64,000 nt of DNA from an uncultured Alphaproteobacteria bacterium (GTDB taxonomy: Bacteria; Pseudomonadota; Alphaproteobacteria; UBA7985): assembly GCA_905479265.1 (NCBI GenBank), contig CAJQLX010000022.1, positions 48,823-112,822 of the forward strand, given 5' to 3'. Position 1 is the stretch's first letter; the number at the start of each line of letters is the position of its first letter. A program made the position numbers and the translations under genes. The notes under the pieces were generated by a model that saw nothing but the letters and a program-made list of their open reading frames with translations, was not told the origin of the DNA and did no database searches. Below are positions 36,546 to 45,759 of this stretch, piece after piece.

Positions 36546-37358
36546 TCAGGTCTCGACTGTTATTTCCATACCGTCATAGGCAGGTTGAACAAAGTCAGGG
36601 CACGCAGCCAGTGTGTCCGCGTAGTCCAAACCTTCAGACATGTGCGTCAGCAAGCCCTGCTCAGGCTTTACCCTTTGCATCCAATCGAGCGTCATGTCCA
36701 GATGGGCGTGAGCCGGGTGGGGCTTGATCCGGGCGGCGTCGGCCATCCAGAGTTTCAATTTCCATTGCCGCAGTTGCGCGAGAATGGCGTCGCTGAGATC
36801 GACGCAATCGGTGGAATAGGCAAACGGGCCAAAGCGCATGCCAATGGTATCCAAGCGCCCATGATTTTGCCGCCAGATATCAACGGCCACGCCATCAACA
36901 TCAATGCCAAGCACCCCGGTTCCCGGCTCGACAGGGCGGATATCAATCAGGGGTGGATACCAGGCAAAGCCTTTGACCACGTAATTGAAGTGCGCGCGCA
37001 GGTGGTCGCCGACTTCGGGCAGGACATAGACGGGGATGGTCTGGTTCTGCTTGCCGACAAAATGCCGGATGTCGTCGATGCCGTTCAGATGGTCAGCGTG
37101 ATAGTGCGTCAGGATGACAGCGTCGATCCGCTCGGGCGGTCCCCACGTCAAAAACTGCTCCCGCATATCAGGGCCAGTGTCGACCAGTATGGTTTTTCCG
37201 TTGGTCTCGACCAGCACCGAGGGCCGTCGCCGACGGTTGCGGGAATCCTGCGGGTCACAGCGCCCCCAGTCGCCGGTAATCAGCGGAACGCCGCCCGATG
37301 ATCCGCAGCCAAGAACCGTGACTTTCACGGTTTGATGTTGGGACGTTGGCTTGCTCAT
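36546..37358 (-). CDS. PhnP-like MBL-fold hydrolase
   Basis: A 270-residue metallo-beta-lactamase-fold protein of the PhnP/RNase Z-like group. The N-terminal VTVLGCGSSGGVPLI and the metal motif LTHYHADHLNGIDDIR are clear, followed by a later metal-binding histidine (GLLTHMSEG). In alphaproteobacteria this gene commonly follows tatD, as here, with a four-base overlap. Its natural substrate is not established; a phosphodiesterase is likely. Confidence 0.85.
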   Translation of the reverse strand: MSKPTSQHQTVKVTVLGCGSSGGVPLITGDWGRCDPQDSRNRRRRPSVLVETNGKTILVDTGPDMREQFLTWGPPERIDAVILTHYHADHLNGIDDIRHFVGKQNQTIPVYVLPEVGDHLRAHFNYVVKGFAWYPPLIDIRPVEPGTGVLGIDVDGVAVDIWRQNHGRLDTIGMRFGPFAYSTDCVDLSDAILAQLRQWKLKLWMADAARIKPHPAHAHLDMTLDWMQRVKPEQGLLTHMSEGLDYADTLAACPDFVQPAYDGMEITVET

Positions 37359-38155
37359 TCGTCTGTAAACGTGCGCTCGCCCGGCACCTTGGAGAACAGC
37401 GTCAGAAAGTTCTGACCCGTTTGTGCGCGGAAAGCTTCCGTTTCCATTCCTTTGCGGACTGCCCAGTAATCTGCCGTGTGAGCGACAAAAGCCGGTTCGT
37501 TGGTTTTGCCCCGATGCGGGGTCGGCGCAAGGTAAGGGGCGTCTGTTTCGACCAAAAGACGATTGTTCGGGACCGTATCGATGACAGCGCGCAAGTCCTC
37601 AGCGCTTTTGAAGGTCGTGATACCGGACAGGCTGATAAATCCGTCCATCTCAACCACCGCATCGGCCAGCGCCTGCCCCCCGGTAAAGCAGTGGATCAGG
37701 ATGGGAAAGGCGCCGTCCTGCCAGTGTTCGCGCAGGATCGAGATCGTATCGTCATCGGCGTCCCGCGTGTGAATGATCAGCGGCAGCGCAAGATGCCGCG
37801 CGGCGAGGATGTGCGCCTCAAACGAGGTGCGCTGCTGCGCCTTGGGTGCGAAGTCGTAGAAGTAGTCCAAGCCGGTCTCGCCGACGCCAACCATCTTGGG
37901 GTCAGCAGCCGCCAGGTCGATCAGCGCATCGGGGCGATCGATGCCCGCGTCTCCGACTTCGTGCGGGTGAACGCCGACGCCCATGTAGACGTCATCGAAT
38001 TGCACGGCGATCTCCCGGACCAGTTCATAGCGATCCAGCCGGGTGCAGATCGTCACAATCCGCTCAACCCCCGCCAAACGAGCGCGGCGAACGGCTTCTT
38101 CGGGGGTGACTTCCATTTTACTGTGATCGAGGTGACAATGGCTGTCCACGAGCAT
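37355..38155 (-). CDS. tatD: TatD-family metal-dependent DNase
   Basis: A 266-residue TIM-barrel hydrolase. Metal ligands are seen in MLVDSHCHLDH, GETGLDYFY, PLIIHTRDA, IHCFTGG and LLVETDAPYLAP, in the TatD order. Despite the name it is not part of the Tat pathway; members are 3'-5' exonucleases or deoxyribonucleases of the YcfH/TatD group. It is the first gene of a minus-strand run with the PhnP-like hydrolase, and divergent from the carnitine genes. Confidence 0.92.
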   Translation of the reverse strand: MLVDSHCHLDHSKMEVTPEEAVRRARLAGVERIVTICTRLDRYELVREIAVQFDDVYMGVGVHPHEVGDAGIDRPDALIDLAAADPKMVGVGETGLDYFYDFAPKAQQRTSFEAHILAARHLALPLIIHTRDADDDTISILREHWQDGAFPILIHCFTGGQALADAVVEMDGFISLSGITTFKSAEDLRAVIDTVPNNRLLVETDAPYLAPTPHRGKTNEPAFVAHTADYWAVRKGMETEAFRAQTGQNFLTLFSKVPGERTFTDE

Positions 38156-38270
38156 AGGGCGGCTTCTTCCAATAAGCGTCGTAATCGGACCAGAACCTAA
38201 GCTGTGATCGTGGCTTTTGCCAGTGACATTACAGGCAAGCTGGACCGCCCTGAAACCATACGAGGTCGTT

Positions 38271-39161
38271 ATGAACTACGAGGTCTTTATCACCGCAGCT
38301 GTAACGGGCTCGGGTGACACCGCGGGAAAATCGGACAAAGTGCCGGTAACGCCGAAGGAAATTGCCGACGCTGCGATTGAATCGGCCAAAGCGGGCGCGG
38401 CCATTGCGCATTGTCACGTGCGCAATCCGGAAACCGGCGCACCGGCACGCGATGTCGCGCTGTACCGCGAAGTGGTTGACCGCATTCGCTCGGCGGACAC
38501 AGACGTGGTGATTAACCTGACCGCCGGTATGGGCGGCGATTTGACGCTGGGTCATGTCGAGCAGCCTTTGCCGCCAAGCGCGGTCGGCACCGATATGGCC
38601 GGCGCGACTGAGCGGATGGAACACGTCAAAGAATTGCTGCCGGAAATCTGCACGCTGGATTGCGGCACGCTGAACTTTGGCCACGGCGATTACATCATGA
38701 CCAACACGCCGTCGATGCTGCGGGCAATGGGCCAGCAAATGACGGATTTGGGCGTTCGTCCGGAAATCGAGGCCTTTGATACCGGTCACTTGTGGTTTGC
38801 CAAGCAATTGGCGGAAGAGGGGATCATCGAAAACCCCGTCATGGTGCAGCTGTGTATGGGCATTCCATGGGGCGCGCCGAACGATATGAATACGTATATG
38901 GCGATGGTGAACAACATTCCCGATGATTGGGTTTGGTCCGCGTTTTCCATTGGCCGGATGCAGATGCCTTACGTGTCGGCGGCTATGCTGGCCGGCGGGA
39001 ATATTCGCGTCGGGTTGGAGGATAATCTCTACCTTGACCGCGGCGTCATGGCGACCAACGGCCAACTGGTCGAGCGGGCGGCTTCCATTGCCACCAGCAT
39101 GGGCGCCAAAATCATCGGCCCGGACGAGGTTCGCGCCAAGCTGAAACTGCGCAAGCCGTGA
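38271..39161 (+). CDS. Beta-keto acid cleavage enzyme, probably for 3-dehydrocarnitine
   Basis: A 296-residue BKACE (DUF849) enzyme, which uses acetyl-CoA to cleave a beta-keto acid into acetoacetate and a new acyl-CoA. The zinc ligands H47 and H49 lie in [32 protein letters not shown] and [18 protein letters not shown] are family hallmarks. The ATG at 38271 has GAGG upstream; the frame before it lacks similarity. Directly followed by a carnitine dehydrogenase homologue, so the substrate is very likely 3-dehydrocarnitine, giving betainyl-CoA. Confidence 0.9.
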   Translation: MNYEVFITAAVTGSGDTAGKSDKVPVTPKEIADAAIESAKAGAAIAHCHVRNPETGAPARDVALYREVVDRIRSADTDVVINLTAGMGGDLTLGHVEQPLPPSAVGTDMAGATERMEHVKELLPEICTLDCGTLNFGHGDYIMTNTPSMLRAMGQQMTDLGVRPEIEAFDTGHLWFAKQLAEEGIIENPVMVQLCMGIPWGAPNDMNTYMAMVNNIPDDWVWSAFSIGRMQMPYVSAAMLAGGNIRVGLEDNLYLDRGVMATNGQLVERAASIATSMGAKIIGPDEVRAKLKLRKP

Positions 39162-40138
39162 GCGCGGCGGAGACCACAGGCCCGGGCAAGGCCAGCGTCG
39201 CGACCGTTGCCATCGTTGGTGGTGGTGTGATCGGCGCAGGCTGGATTGGCCGTTACCTGCATCGCGGCGCAGACGTTCGCGTCTTTGACCCCGACCCGGA
39301 AGCCGAGCGCAAGATCAACGACGTGCTCGCCAACGCCGAAAGCGCGTTTGAGATGCTGTACGGCGTCGCACCGGTGAAGGGCGCGCTGAGCTATCACAGC
39401 GCATTGGCCGATGCCGTCGCAGGCGCGGAAATCGTGCACGAATCCGTGCCGGAGCGCTTGGACCTGAAACAGCGCGTTCATGCTGACATCACGGCAGCAG
39501 CGGGCGGGGATACGATTGTTTGCACATCGACCAGTGGCCTGCTGCCGACCAAGATCCAAGAAGGGCTGGCATTGCCCGGAAACCTGATCGTCGCGCACCC
39601 GTTCAACCCTGTCTATCTGCTGCCATTGGTGGAGTTGGTGGCAGGTCAGCAGACAGCGGCGGGCATCGTCGACCGGGCGGCCACCATCTTTGACAGCGTG
39701 GGCATGAAGCCGTTGAAGGTGCGCAAGGAAATCGACGCTTTCATCGCAGATCGCTTGCTCGAAGCTGTTTGGCGGGAATCGCTTTGGCTGGTGAAAGACG
39801 GCATTGCGACCACCGAAGAAATCGACGACGCCATCCGCTATGGCTTTGGCCTGCGCTGGGCGCAAATGGGGCTGTTCCAGACCTATCACACGGCGGGCGG
39901 CGAAGTCGGCATGCGGGCCTTTATCGAGATGTTCAAGCCGTCCTTGCACTGGCCGTGGACCAAGCTGATGGACGTGCCTGAGCTGGATGACGACCTCATC
40001 GACGCCATCGCGGACGGGGTTGAGGAGCAGGCGCGGGGCCTGACCGCGCGGGATCTGGAGCGGCAGCGGGATAAGAACCTTGTCGGCATCCTGCATGCTC
40101 TGAAAGCCAATAACTGGGGCGCTGGTACGCTCGTCTAA
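39158..40138 (+). CDS. lcdH: L-carnitine dehydrogenase
   Basis: A 326-residue NAD-dependent enzyme of the 3-hydroxyacyl-CoA dehydrogenase fold, oxidising L-carnitine to 3-dehydrocarnitine. The NAD motif is [43 protein letters not shown] contains the catalytic histidine region, and the C-terminal helical domain is present. It starts with GTG inside the BKACE stop (GTGA overlap). The usual next gene, a betainyl-CoA thioesterase, is replaced by an acyl-CoA dehydrogenase. Confidence 0.9.
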   Translation: MSAAETTGPGKASVATVAIVGGGVIGAGWIGRYLHRGADVRVFDPDPEAERKINDVLANAESAFEMLYGVAPVKGALSYHSALADAVAGAEIVHESVPERLDLKQRVHADITAAAGGDTIVCTSTSGLLPTKIQEGLALPGNLIVAHPFNPVYLLPLVELVAGQQTAAGIVDRAATIFDSVGMKPLKVRKEIDAFIADRLLEAVWRESLWLVKDGIATTEEIDDAIRYGFGLRWAQMGLFQTYHTAGGEVGMRAFIEMFKPSLHWPWTKLMDVPELDDDLIDAIADGVEEQARGLTARDLERQRDKNLVGILHALKANNWGAGTLV

Positions 40139-40153
40139 ACGGGGAACCGAACG

Positions 40154-41317
40154 ATGCACTTTGGTCTAACACCTGAACAGGAAATGGTCGCTGAGACCGT
40201 GCGCACGTTTGTCGAGGCGGAGATTTATCCGCATGAGGACGAGGTCGAGCGCCTTGGCTATGTGCCGCACGAATTGGGCGAGAGCATCAAGCAAAAGGTC
40301 ATCGATATGGGCTTTTACGCCCCGAACTTCCCCGAGGAAGTCGGCGGCGGCGGCTTGGATCACCTGACCTTTACGCTGCTGGAGCGGGAGTTGGGGCGCG
40401 GTTCCATGGCGCTGACTCACTTTTGGGGTCGGCCGCAAAATATCCTGATGGCTTGCGAAGGCGAGCAGCGGGACGAGTACCTCTTTCCCGCCGTGCGCGG
40501 TGAGCGGACCGACGCACTGGCCATGACGGAGCCGGACGCAGGGTCGGACGTGCGCGGGATGAAGGCAACGGCGGTGCAGCAGCCTGACGGCGACTGGATC
40601 CTCAACGGCACCAAGCACTTCATTTCGGGCGCAGAGCACGCGGACTTTGTCATCGTGTTCATGGCGTCCGGCGTCGAAGACACCCCGCGCGGGCCAAAGA
40701 AAAAGATCACGTGCTTCCTCGTTGACCGCGGCATGCCGGGTTTTGAGATCAAAGACGGCTATAAATCCGTCTCTCATACCGGCTACAAGAATTCCATCCT
40801 GACCTTCGATGATTGCCGCTTGCCGAACGCCAAAGTGCTGGGTGAGGTTCACGGCGGTTTTAAAGTGATGAACGAATGGCTGTACGCCACGCGCCTGACG
40901 GTTGCTGCGTTCTGTGTCGGTCGTGCGCGGCGGGTGTTTGATCTGGCGACACAATGGTCGGCAGAGCGCCACCAATTCGGCCAGCCGATTGGCAAGTTTC
41001 AGGGTGTGTCGTTCAAGCTTGCGGATATGATTACTGAGATTGATGCGGCGGAGTGGCTGACGCTGGCCGGCGCTTGGCGCTTGGATGAGGGGTTGGAGGC
41101 GAATCGTGAGATTGCGTCGGCCAAGCTCTACGCTTCAGAAATGCTCGCACGGGTTACGGACGAAGCCATCTCGATTTTTGGCGGCATGGGCCTGATGAGC
41201 GACTTGCCGATCGAACGGTTCTGGCGCGATGCGCGGGTGGAGCGGATCTGGGACGGAACGTCGGAAATCCAGCGTCACATCATTTCCCGCGATATCCTGC
41301 GCAAGTTGGGCGCTTAA
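40154..41317 (+). CDS. Acyl-CoA dehydrogenase family protein
   Basis: A 387-residue FAD enzyme with the usual three-domain layout: helical N-terminal domain, beta domain with LAMTEPDAGSDVRGMKATA, and C-terminal helical domain with RHQFGQPIGKFQGV. The residue before the conserved GTSEIQR is Asp (IWDGTSEIQR) where many members have the catalytic Glu, a change also seen in other members of the family. In this operon it may act on gamma-butyrobetainyl-CoA or crotonobetainyl-CoA, which would feed carnitine; that is inference from position only. Confidence 0.85.
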   Translation: MHFGLTPEQEMVAETVRTFVEAEIYPHEDEVERLGYVPHELGESIKQKVIDMGFYAPNFPEEVGGGGLDHLTFTLLERELGRGSMALTHFWGRPQNILMACEGEQRDEYLFPAVRGERTDALAMTEPDAGSDVRGMKATAVQQPDGDWILNGTKHFISGAEHADFVIVFMASGVEDTPRGPKKKITCFLVDRGMPGFEIKDGYKSVSHTGYKNSILTFDDCRLPNAKVLGEVHGGFKVMNEWLYATRLTVAAFCVGRARRVFDLATQWSAERHQFGQPIGKFQGVSFKLADMITEIDAAEWLTLAGAWRLDEGLEANREIASAKLYASEMLARVTDEAISIFGGMGLMSDLPIERFWRDARVERIWDGTSEIQRHIISRDILRKLGA

Positions 41318-41407
41318 GCTACGCGGAAAAATCAAAGCGCTTTCTTGCCAAGCCTTCTATACTCGGGGCCACTGACAACCGCTCCTTGCTCATAGAAGGG
41401 AAAAGCG

Positions 41408-42685
41408 ATGTACGATCTACGTGCTATTCGAGACAATCCAGCTTGGTTTGATGCTGCGCTTCGGCGGCGGGGCTTGGACTCTCTGTCCTCTCAAGTCCTT
41501 GAGATGGACGAGGCGCGGCGATCCTCTCAGACCCAATTGGGTGAGCTTCAGGCGCGGCGGAATGCAGCATCCAAGGAAATTGGCGCTGCGATGAAGGACC
41601 GAGACACCGCGCGCGCCGATGCGCTCAAGGCGGAAGTCGCTGAGATCAAAGACCGGATGACCGCGCTCGAAGACGCTGAGGCCGTTGCAGAAGGTAAGCT
41701 GCACCAGTTGCTCGCCGGTTTGCCAAACCGCCCGGATGACTCTGTGCCGGACGGGGCGGACGAAGACGACAACGAACAGGTCAAGACGTGGGGCACGCCC
41801 ACCGAGCTAGGGTTCGAGGCGAAGCAGCACTTCGAGCTGGGGGAAGACCTCGGCATGATGGACTTTGAAACGGCGGCTGGCATGTCCGGCTCTCGCTTTG
41901 TGATTCTGCGCGGGCAGCTTGCGCGGCTTGAGCGGGCTTTGGCGCAGTACATGCTGAATTTCCAGATCGAGCAAAACGGCCTGACCGAGACGCAGGTGCC
42001 GTATCTCGTCCACGCCGATGCGCTCTATGGCACCGGGCAACTGCCAAAGTTTGAAGAAGACCTCTATAAAACCAACTCCGATCACTACCTGATCCCAACC
42101 TCCGAAGTGCCGCTGACGAACGTGGTTGCGAACAAGATCACGGACACCGAAGACCTGCCGATGCGCATGGTGGCCTACTCCCCGTGTTTCCGGTCCGAAG
42201 CCGGGTCTGCGGGCCGGGACACGCGCGGGATGATCCGTCAGCATCAGTTTAACAAGGTGGAGATGGTCACGATTTGCGCGCCCGATACGTCATGGGACGA
42301 GCTGGAGCGGATGCGCGGTTGCGCTGAAGCTGTGCTCGAAGCGCTGAATCTGCCTTACCGCACCGTTGCGCTGTGTACGGGCGATCTTGGGTTCTCAGCG
42401 GCGAAAACCTACGACCTCGAAGTCTGGTTGCCGGGGCAGGGGGCTTACCGTGAGATTTCCTCCTGTTCCAACACCCTCGATTTTCAGGCGCGCCGCATGA
42501 AAGCGCGCTGCAAGGCGAAGGGCGATAAGCAAACGCAGTTCCTGCACTCGTTGAACGGGTCCGGCTTAGCCGTGGGCCGCACGCTGATTGCGATCATGGA
42601 GAATTACCAGCAAGCCGACGGCTCCATCGCGGTGCCTGAACCCCTGCAGCCTTACATGGGCGGCGTAAAGGTGATTGCGGCATGA
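41408..42685 (+). CDS. serS: Serine--tRNA ligase
   Basis: Class II synthetase charging tRNA-Ser (and tRNA-Sec where present), in the cytoplasm. The 425-residue length is normal. The N-terminal coiled-coil arm is seen at about residues 25-105. Class II motifs are visible in YLIPTSEVPLTN, SPCFRSEAGSAGRDTRGMIR, HQFNKVEM and NGSGLAVGRTLIAIMENYQ. It is first of serS–surE–pcm; the stop overlaps surE by four bases. Confidence 0.97.
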   Translation: MYDLRAIRDNPAWFDAALRRRGLDSLSSQVLEMDEARRSSQTQLGELQARRNAASKEIGAAMKDRDTARADALKAEVAEIKDRMTALEDAEAVAEGKLHQLLAGLPNRPDDSVPDGADEDDNEQVKTWGTPTELGFEAKQHFELGEDLGMMDFETAAGMSGSRFVILRGQLARLERALAQYMLNFQIEQNGLTETQVPYLVHADALYGTGQLPKFEEDLYKTNSDHYLIPTSEVPLTNVVANKITDTEDLPMRMVAYSPCFRSEAGSAGRDTRGMIRQHQFNKVEMVTICAPDTSWDELERMRGCAEAVLEALNLPYRTVALCTGDLGFSAAKTYDLEVWLPGQGAYREISSCSNTLDFQARRMKARCKAKGDKQTQFLHSLNGSGLAVGRTLIAIMENYQQADGSIAVPEPLQPYMGGVKVIAA

Positions 42686-43491
42686 CGGTAAATCCAGACG
42701 TTGCGGCGCAGCTCACGGGCCGCCGAATTCTCGTCACCAATGACGATGGCATTGATGCTGACGGCTTGGGCCTGCTGGAGCGGGTTGCGCGGAAATACAG
42801 CGATGACGTTTGGGTCATTGCCCCCGCGACGCACCAATCGGCGCGGTCACGAGGGATTTCCTTGCGTACGCCGCTGCGGGTTGTTGATCTGGGGGACAAG
42901 CGTGCTGCGGTGACGGGAACGCCTGTGGATACGTTTATGGTCGCTCTGGCGCACTTTTTCCGCGATCACCGGCCCGACATCGTGCTGTCCGGTGTGAACC
43001 ACGGCGGCAATACCGGTGCTGATATTGGCTATTCCGGGACGTGCGGGATCGTGATGGAAGCGGCGATGCACGGCATCCGCGGGATCGCGTTCTCCCAACA
43101 CATCGCTGACGGTGTGATGGATTGGACCGTTGCCGACGCCCACATCGATCAAGTGTTTGAGAAGGTGATGCAGGTTTCCGTTCCGGACAACATCCCGCTT
43201 TCTGTGAATTTCCCCATCCGCCTGAAGGACGGCAACGATTCTTTGATGGTTGTCCCCCAAGGCTTCCGGTTGGAGAAAGTTGGCTTGTCGCAGGATCAGG
43301 ACGAAGAAGGCCCATTTTATATGTTTGGCCACACCCGCGACGACCGGCCCGGCAATCCAGTTTCCGACGTGGCTGCGGTCGTTGGCGGTCGGATTTCCGT
43401 TACGCCGCTTCGCTTCAAGTGCGATCACACGGACTTTCTTGAGTCTGTCGGAACGCAGCTCGACCTGATCGAGCGCATGAACGAGGACTAG
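42682..43491 (+). CDS. surE: 5'-nucleotidase SurE
   Basis: A 269-residue metal-dependent nucleoside monophosphate phosphatase linked to survival in stationary phase. The acidic metal site is seen in ILVTNDDGIDADGL, followed by VWVIAPATHQSARSRGIS and VLSGVNHGGNTGADIGYSGT. The length and position between serS and pcm are the typical ones. It overlaps serS by four bases and ends five bases before the next start. Confidence 0.96.
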   Translation: MTVNPDVAAQLTGRRILVTNDDGIDADGLGLLERVARKYSDDVWVIAPATHQSARSRGISLRTPLRVVDLGDKRAAVTGTPVDTFMVALAHFFRDHRPDIVLSGVNHGGNTGADIGYSGTCGIVMEAAMHGIRGIAFSQHIADGVMDWTVADAHIDQVFEKVMQVSVPDNIPLSVNFPIRLKDGNDSLMVVPQGFRLEKVGLSQDQDEEGPFYMFGHTRDDRPGNPVSDVAAVVGGRISVTPLRFKCDHTDFLESVGTQLDLIERMNED

Positions 43492-43496
43492 CGCGC

Positions 43497-44336
43497 TTGG
43501 CGGCGGGCTGGTTACGGCGGTTGTTTGCGCAAGGGTCTCGGCCAGAGAGCCAGCACGACGCCGCTGCACGGGATGAGGCGGCGGCGGCGGCGGTTACGCT
43601 GGTTTCTGACGACCCTCTGAGCAGCCTGCTGTCGCATGCAAAATTGACTTTGGGGATGCAGCTGCGGGCCAAGGGGATCACCAACCCAAAAGTTCTGCAC
43701 GCCATGCTGGATGAAGTGCCAAGAGAGCGCTTCGTCATTGGATCGATGGTGGATCGTTCCTATGAGGACGTAACGCTGCCCATCGGATCAGGGCAAACCA
43801 TCTCCCGACCCTATATCGTCGCACTGATGACGCAGCTTTTGGAGCCCGATTCGACCAAGACGGTGCTGGAGATCGGGACAGGGTGCGGCTATCAGGCCGC
43901 GGTTTTGTCGAAGCTGTTTAGTCATGTTTACTCAATTGAAAGGCATTCCGACCTCGCAGAAACCGCTGAAGAGCGCTTGCGGCAGTTGGATTACACTAAT
44001 GTCTCAGTGCATTTTGGCGATGGCTTCCTCGGATTACCCGACTTAGCGCCCTTTGATGCAATCATTTTGACTGCGGTGCCGCGAACGGTGCCCAATGCGC
44101 TGCTCAACCAACTGGCCATTGGAGGGCGTTTGGTGATGCCTTTGGAGCTGGAAAACGGCGATCAATTCCTTATGCGATATACAAATTCCAAGGCTGGCTT
44201 GTTCGAAGAAAGACTGCTCCAAGTCCGATTTGTGCCTATGATTCAAGGACTCCCGTCGAGAAATGGTGCACAAGCTACGGAAATATCACATGATTCTACG
44301 CCGATAGAATCGCCCAAAGTTGATTCGATCATCTGA
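43497..44336 (+). CDS. pcm: Protein-L-isoaspartate O-methyltransferase
   Basis: Repairs isoaspartyl residues in aged proteins with S-adenosylmethionine. The SAM motif is VLEIGTGCGYQAAVLSKL, after the conserved GSGQTISRPYIVALMTQLL; AFDAIILTAVP and GGRLVMPL follow. The TTG at 43497 has GAGGA at a good distance and couples to surE. It gives 279 residues with a 50-residue N-terminal extension; an ATG at 43656 would give a conventional-sized protein but has a poorly placed ribosome-binding site. The 3' half is markedly AT-rich (see findings). Confidence 0.9.
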   Translation: MAAGWLRRLFAQGSRPESQHDAAARDEAAAAAVTLVSDDPLSSLLSHAKLTLGMQLRAKGITNPKVLHAMLDEVPRERFVIGSMVDRSYEDVTLPIGSGQTISRPYIVALMTQLLEPDSTKTVLEIGTGCGYQAAVLSKLFSHVYSIERHSDLAETAEERLRQLDYTNVSVHFGDGFLGLPDLAPFDAIILTAVPRTVPNALLNQLAIGGRLVMPLELENGDQFLMRYTNSKAGLFEERLLQVRFVPMIQGLPSRNGAQATEISHDSTPIESPKVDSII

Positions 44337-44405
44337 TTCGGTGTAGAAGTTGCAAATCCTCGGTTTCGTCGGGGTCAATTCAGGGCCAGGCGAAAATCAA
44401 AAAAA

Positions 44406-45722
44406 ATGCGTTTTTATAAAAAAAGCATATTTCTCGGGATTGAGGCGACAACGATGACCCACATTTCAAGGGTCCCTATGGGCAACGGTTTGAAGTTGGT
44501 TTCGCAGATGCGAAAATCAGCGATAGTTCGAAGACACATCTTGAGCGGCCTTGGCGCTGTTCTTTGCATTGCGGCTGTGACCAGCGGCATGATTGTCCCT
44601 GCGACCCTTGCGGGCGCACAGAACTTTGACGCGTCTGCCAGTGACTGGAACACACTTTACCCACCCCACAAAACAGCCAAAGGACTGCTCAGCAGCGATG
44701 GCTCTTACGTGGTCCAGAAGGGCGATAGTCTTTACGGCATCGCCAAGCGTTTCCGGGTCGGTCAGCGGACGCTGATCCAGCGAAATGCTTTGGGTGAAAG
44801 CGGTCGGATCGTCACTGGACAAACTCTCTTCATCCCGATGCGCAGCATCGACGACGGTTTGACCACCGTGAGCCGCGCCGTGACCTCGGTTGCTGTATCG
44901 GTGCCAACGGCCGCGGCCAATGTTCGGCTGCATGCCGTTCAGCGCGGTGAAACGGCCTATCGCATTGCCAAAAAATACGGTGTGAAGCTGGATGCGCTCG
45001 CGATGGCCAATGGCTTGGACGCAAACTATACCCTGCGCTTAGGGCAGCAGTTGACGATCCCCGGCGGCGACGTTGTCAGCGTCAGCGCGACACCGTACGT
45101 CGCACCGCCAACGTCGGTCTTGAGCACTGAATTACCGCCCGTACCCTCGAAGCGACCACCAGCACCGCACCATGCGCCGCTGCGTTTGACGGAAAGCCTC
45201 GAGACCGCAAATCCAGAGCCGCTGGCGGCCATGACGCCGCAAGTCACGCACGTGCGCGTGTCCGGCCCCCGCTTGCTCAACCCCCTGCCGGCTGTGCGCC
45301 AAGACGAGACCGTTTTGCTGCCAGAGCGGATTTCACGCATTGATGCCAGCAAGTTCAGCTGGCCGGTTCGTGGTCGTCTGCTCATGACGTTCGGCCCCAA
45401 AGAAGGCGGTTTGGTCAACGACGGCATCAACATCTCAGCACGCTCGGGCGAGCGTGTGACGGTATCGAAGCCGGGCGTGGTGATCTTCGCCTCTGACGAG
45501 CTGGCAAACTATGGCAACATGGTTTTGGTGCGCCACGACGCGCATTGGGTCACGGCTTACTCTCACCTCGATACCCTAGAGGTCAAAGTGGGTCAGTCGA
45601 TCGCAGCAGGCGAGGCGCTTGGCTTGGTTGGAACATCCGGAAACGTCACCCGCCCACAATTGCACTTTGAGGTGCGACGCGACGGTCAGCCCATAGACCC
45701 GCTGAAGGTTCTCGGCTTTTAG
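44406..45722 (+). CDS. NlpD-like LysM and degenerate LytM (M23) domain protein
   Basis: 438 residues: an N-terminal hydrophobic segment (about 44-70), two LysM peptidoglycan-binding domains (about 98-143, YVVQKGDSLYGIAKRF; and 177-222, HAVQRGETAYRIAKKYGV), a Pro-rich linker and a C-terminal LytM domain. The zinc site is broken: the H-x-x-x-D motif reads NDGIN and H-x-H reads QLH, as in amidase activators such as NlpD. It probably activates peptidoglycan amidases at division rather than cutting peptidoglycan itself. Starts at 44406, 44454 and 44478 are all possible. Confidence 0.88.
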   Translation: MRFYKKSIFLGIEATTMTHISRVPMGNGLKLVSQMRKSAIVRRHILSGLGAVLCIAAVTSGMIVPATLAGAQNFDASASDWNTLYPPHKTAKGLLSSDGSYVVQKGDSLYGIAKRFRVGQRTLIQRNALGESGRIVTGQTLFIPMRSIDDGLTTVSRAVTSVAVSVPTAAANVRLHAVQRGETAYRIAKKYGVKLDALAMANGLDANYTLRLGQQLTIPGGDVVSVSATPYVAPPTSVLSTELPPVPSKRPPAPHHAPLRLTESLETANPEPLAAMTPQVTHVRVSGPRLLNPLPAVRQDETVLLPERISRIDASKFSWPVRGRLLMTFGPKEGGLVNDGINISARSGERVTVSKPGVVIFASDELANYGNMVLVRHDAHWVTAYSHLDTLEVKVGQSIAAGEALGLVGTSGNVTRPQLHFEVRRDGQPIDPLKVLGF

Positions 45723-45759
45723 GACGGCGCAGACAGTGCGGTTCTCGGGCGCTTGTGTA

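Noticed and set aside
39029..40159. A 376-codon minus-strand open frame
   Set aside because: Antisense shadow of the carnitine dehydrogenase gene.
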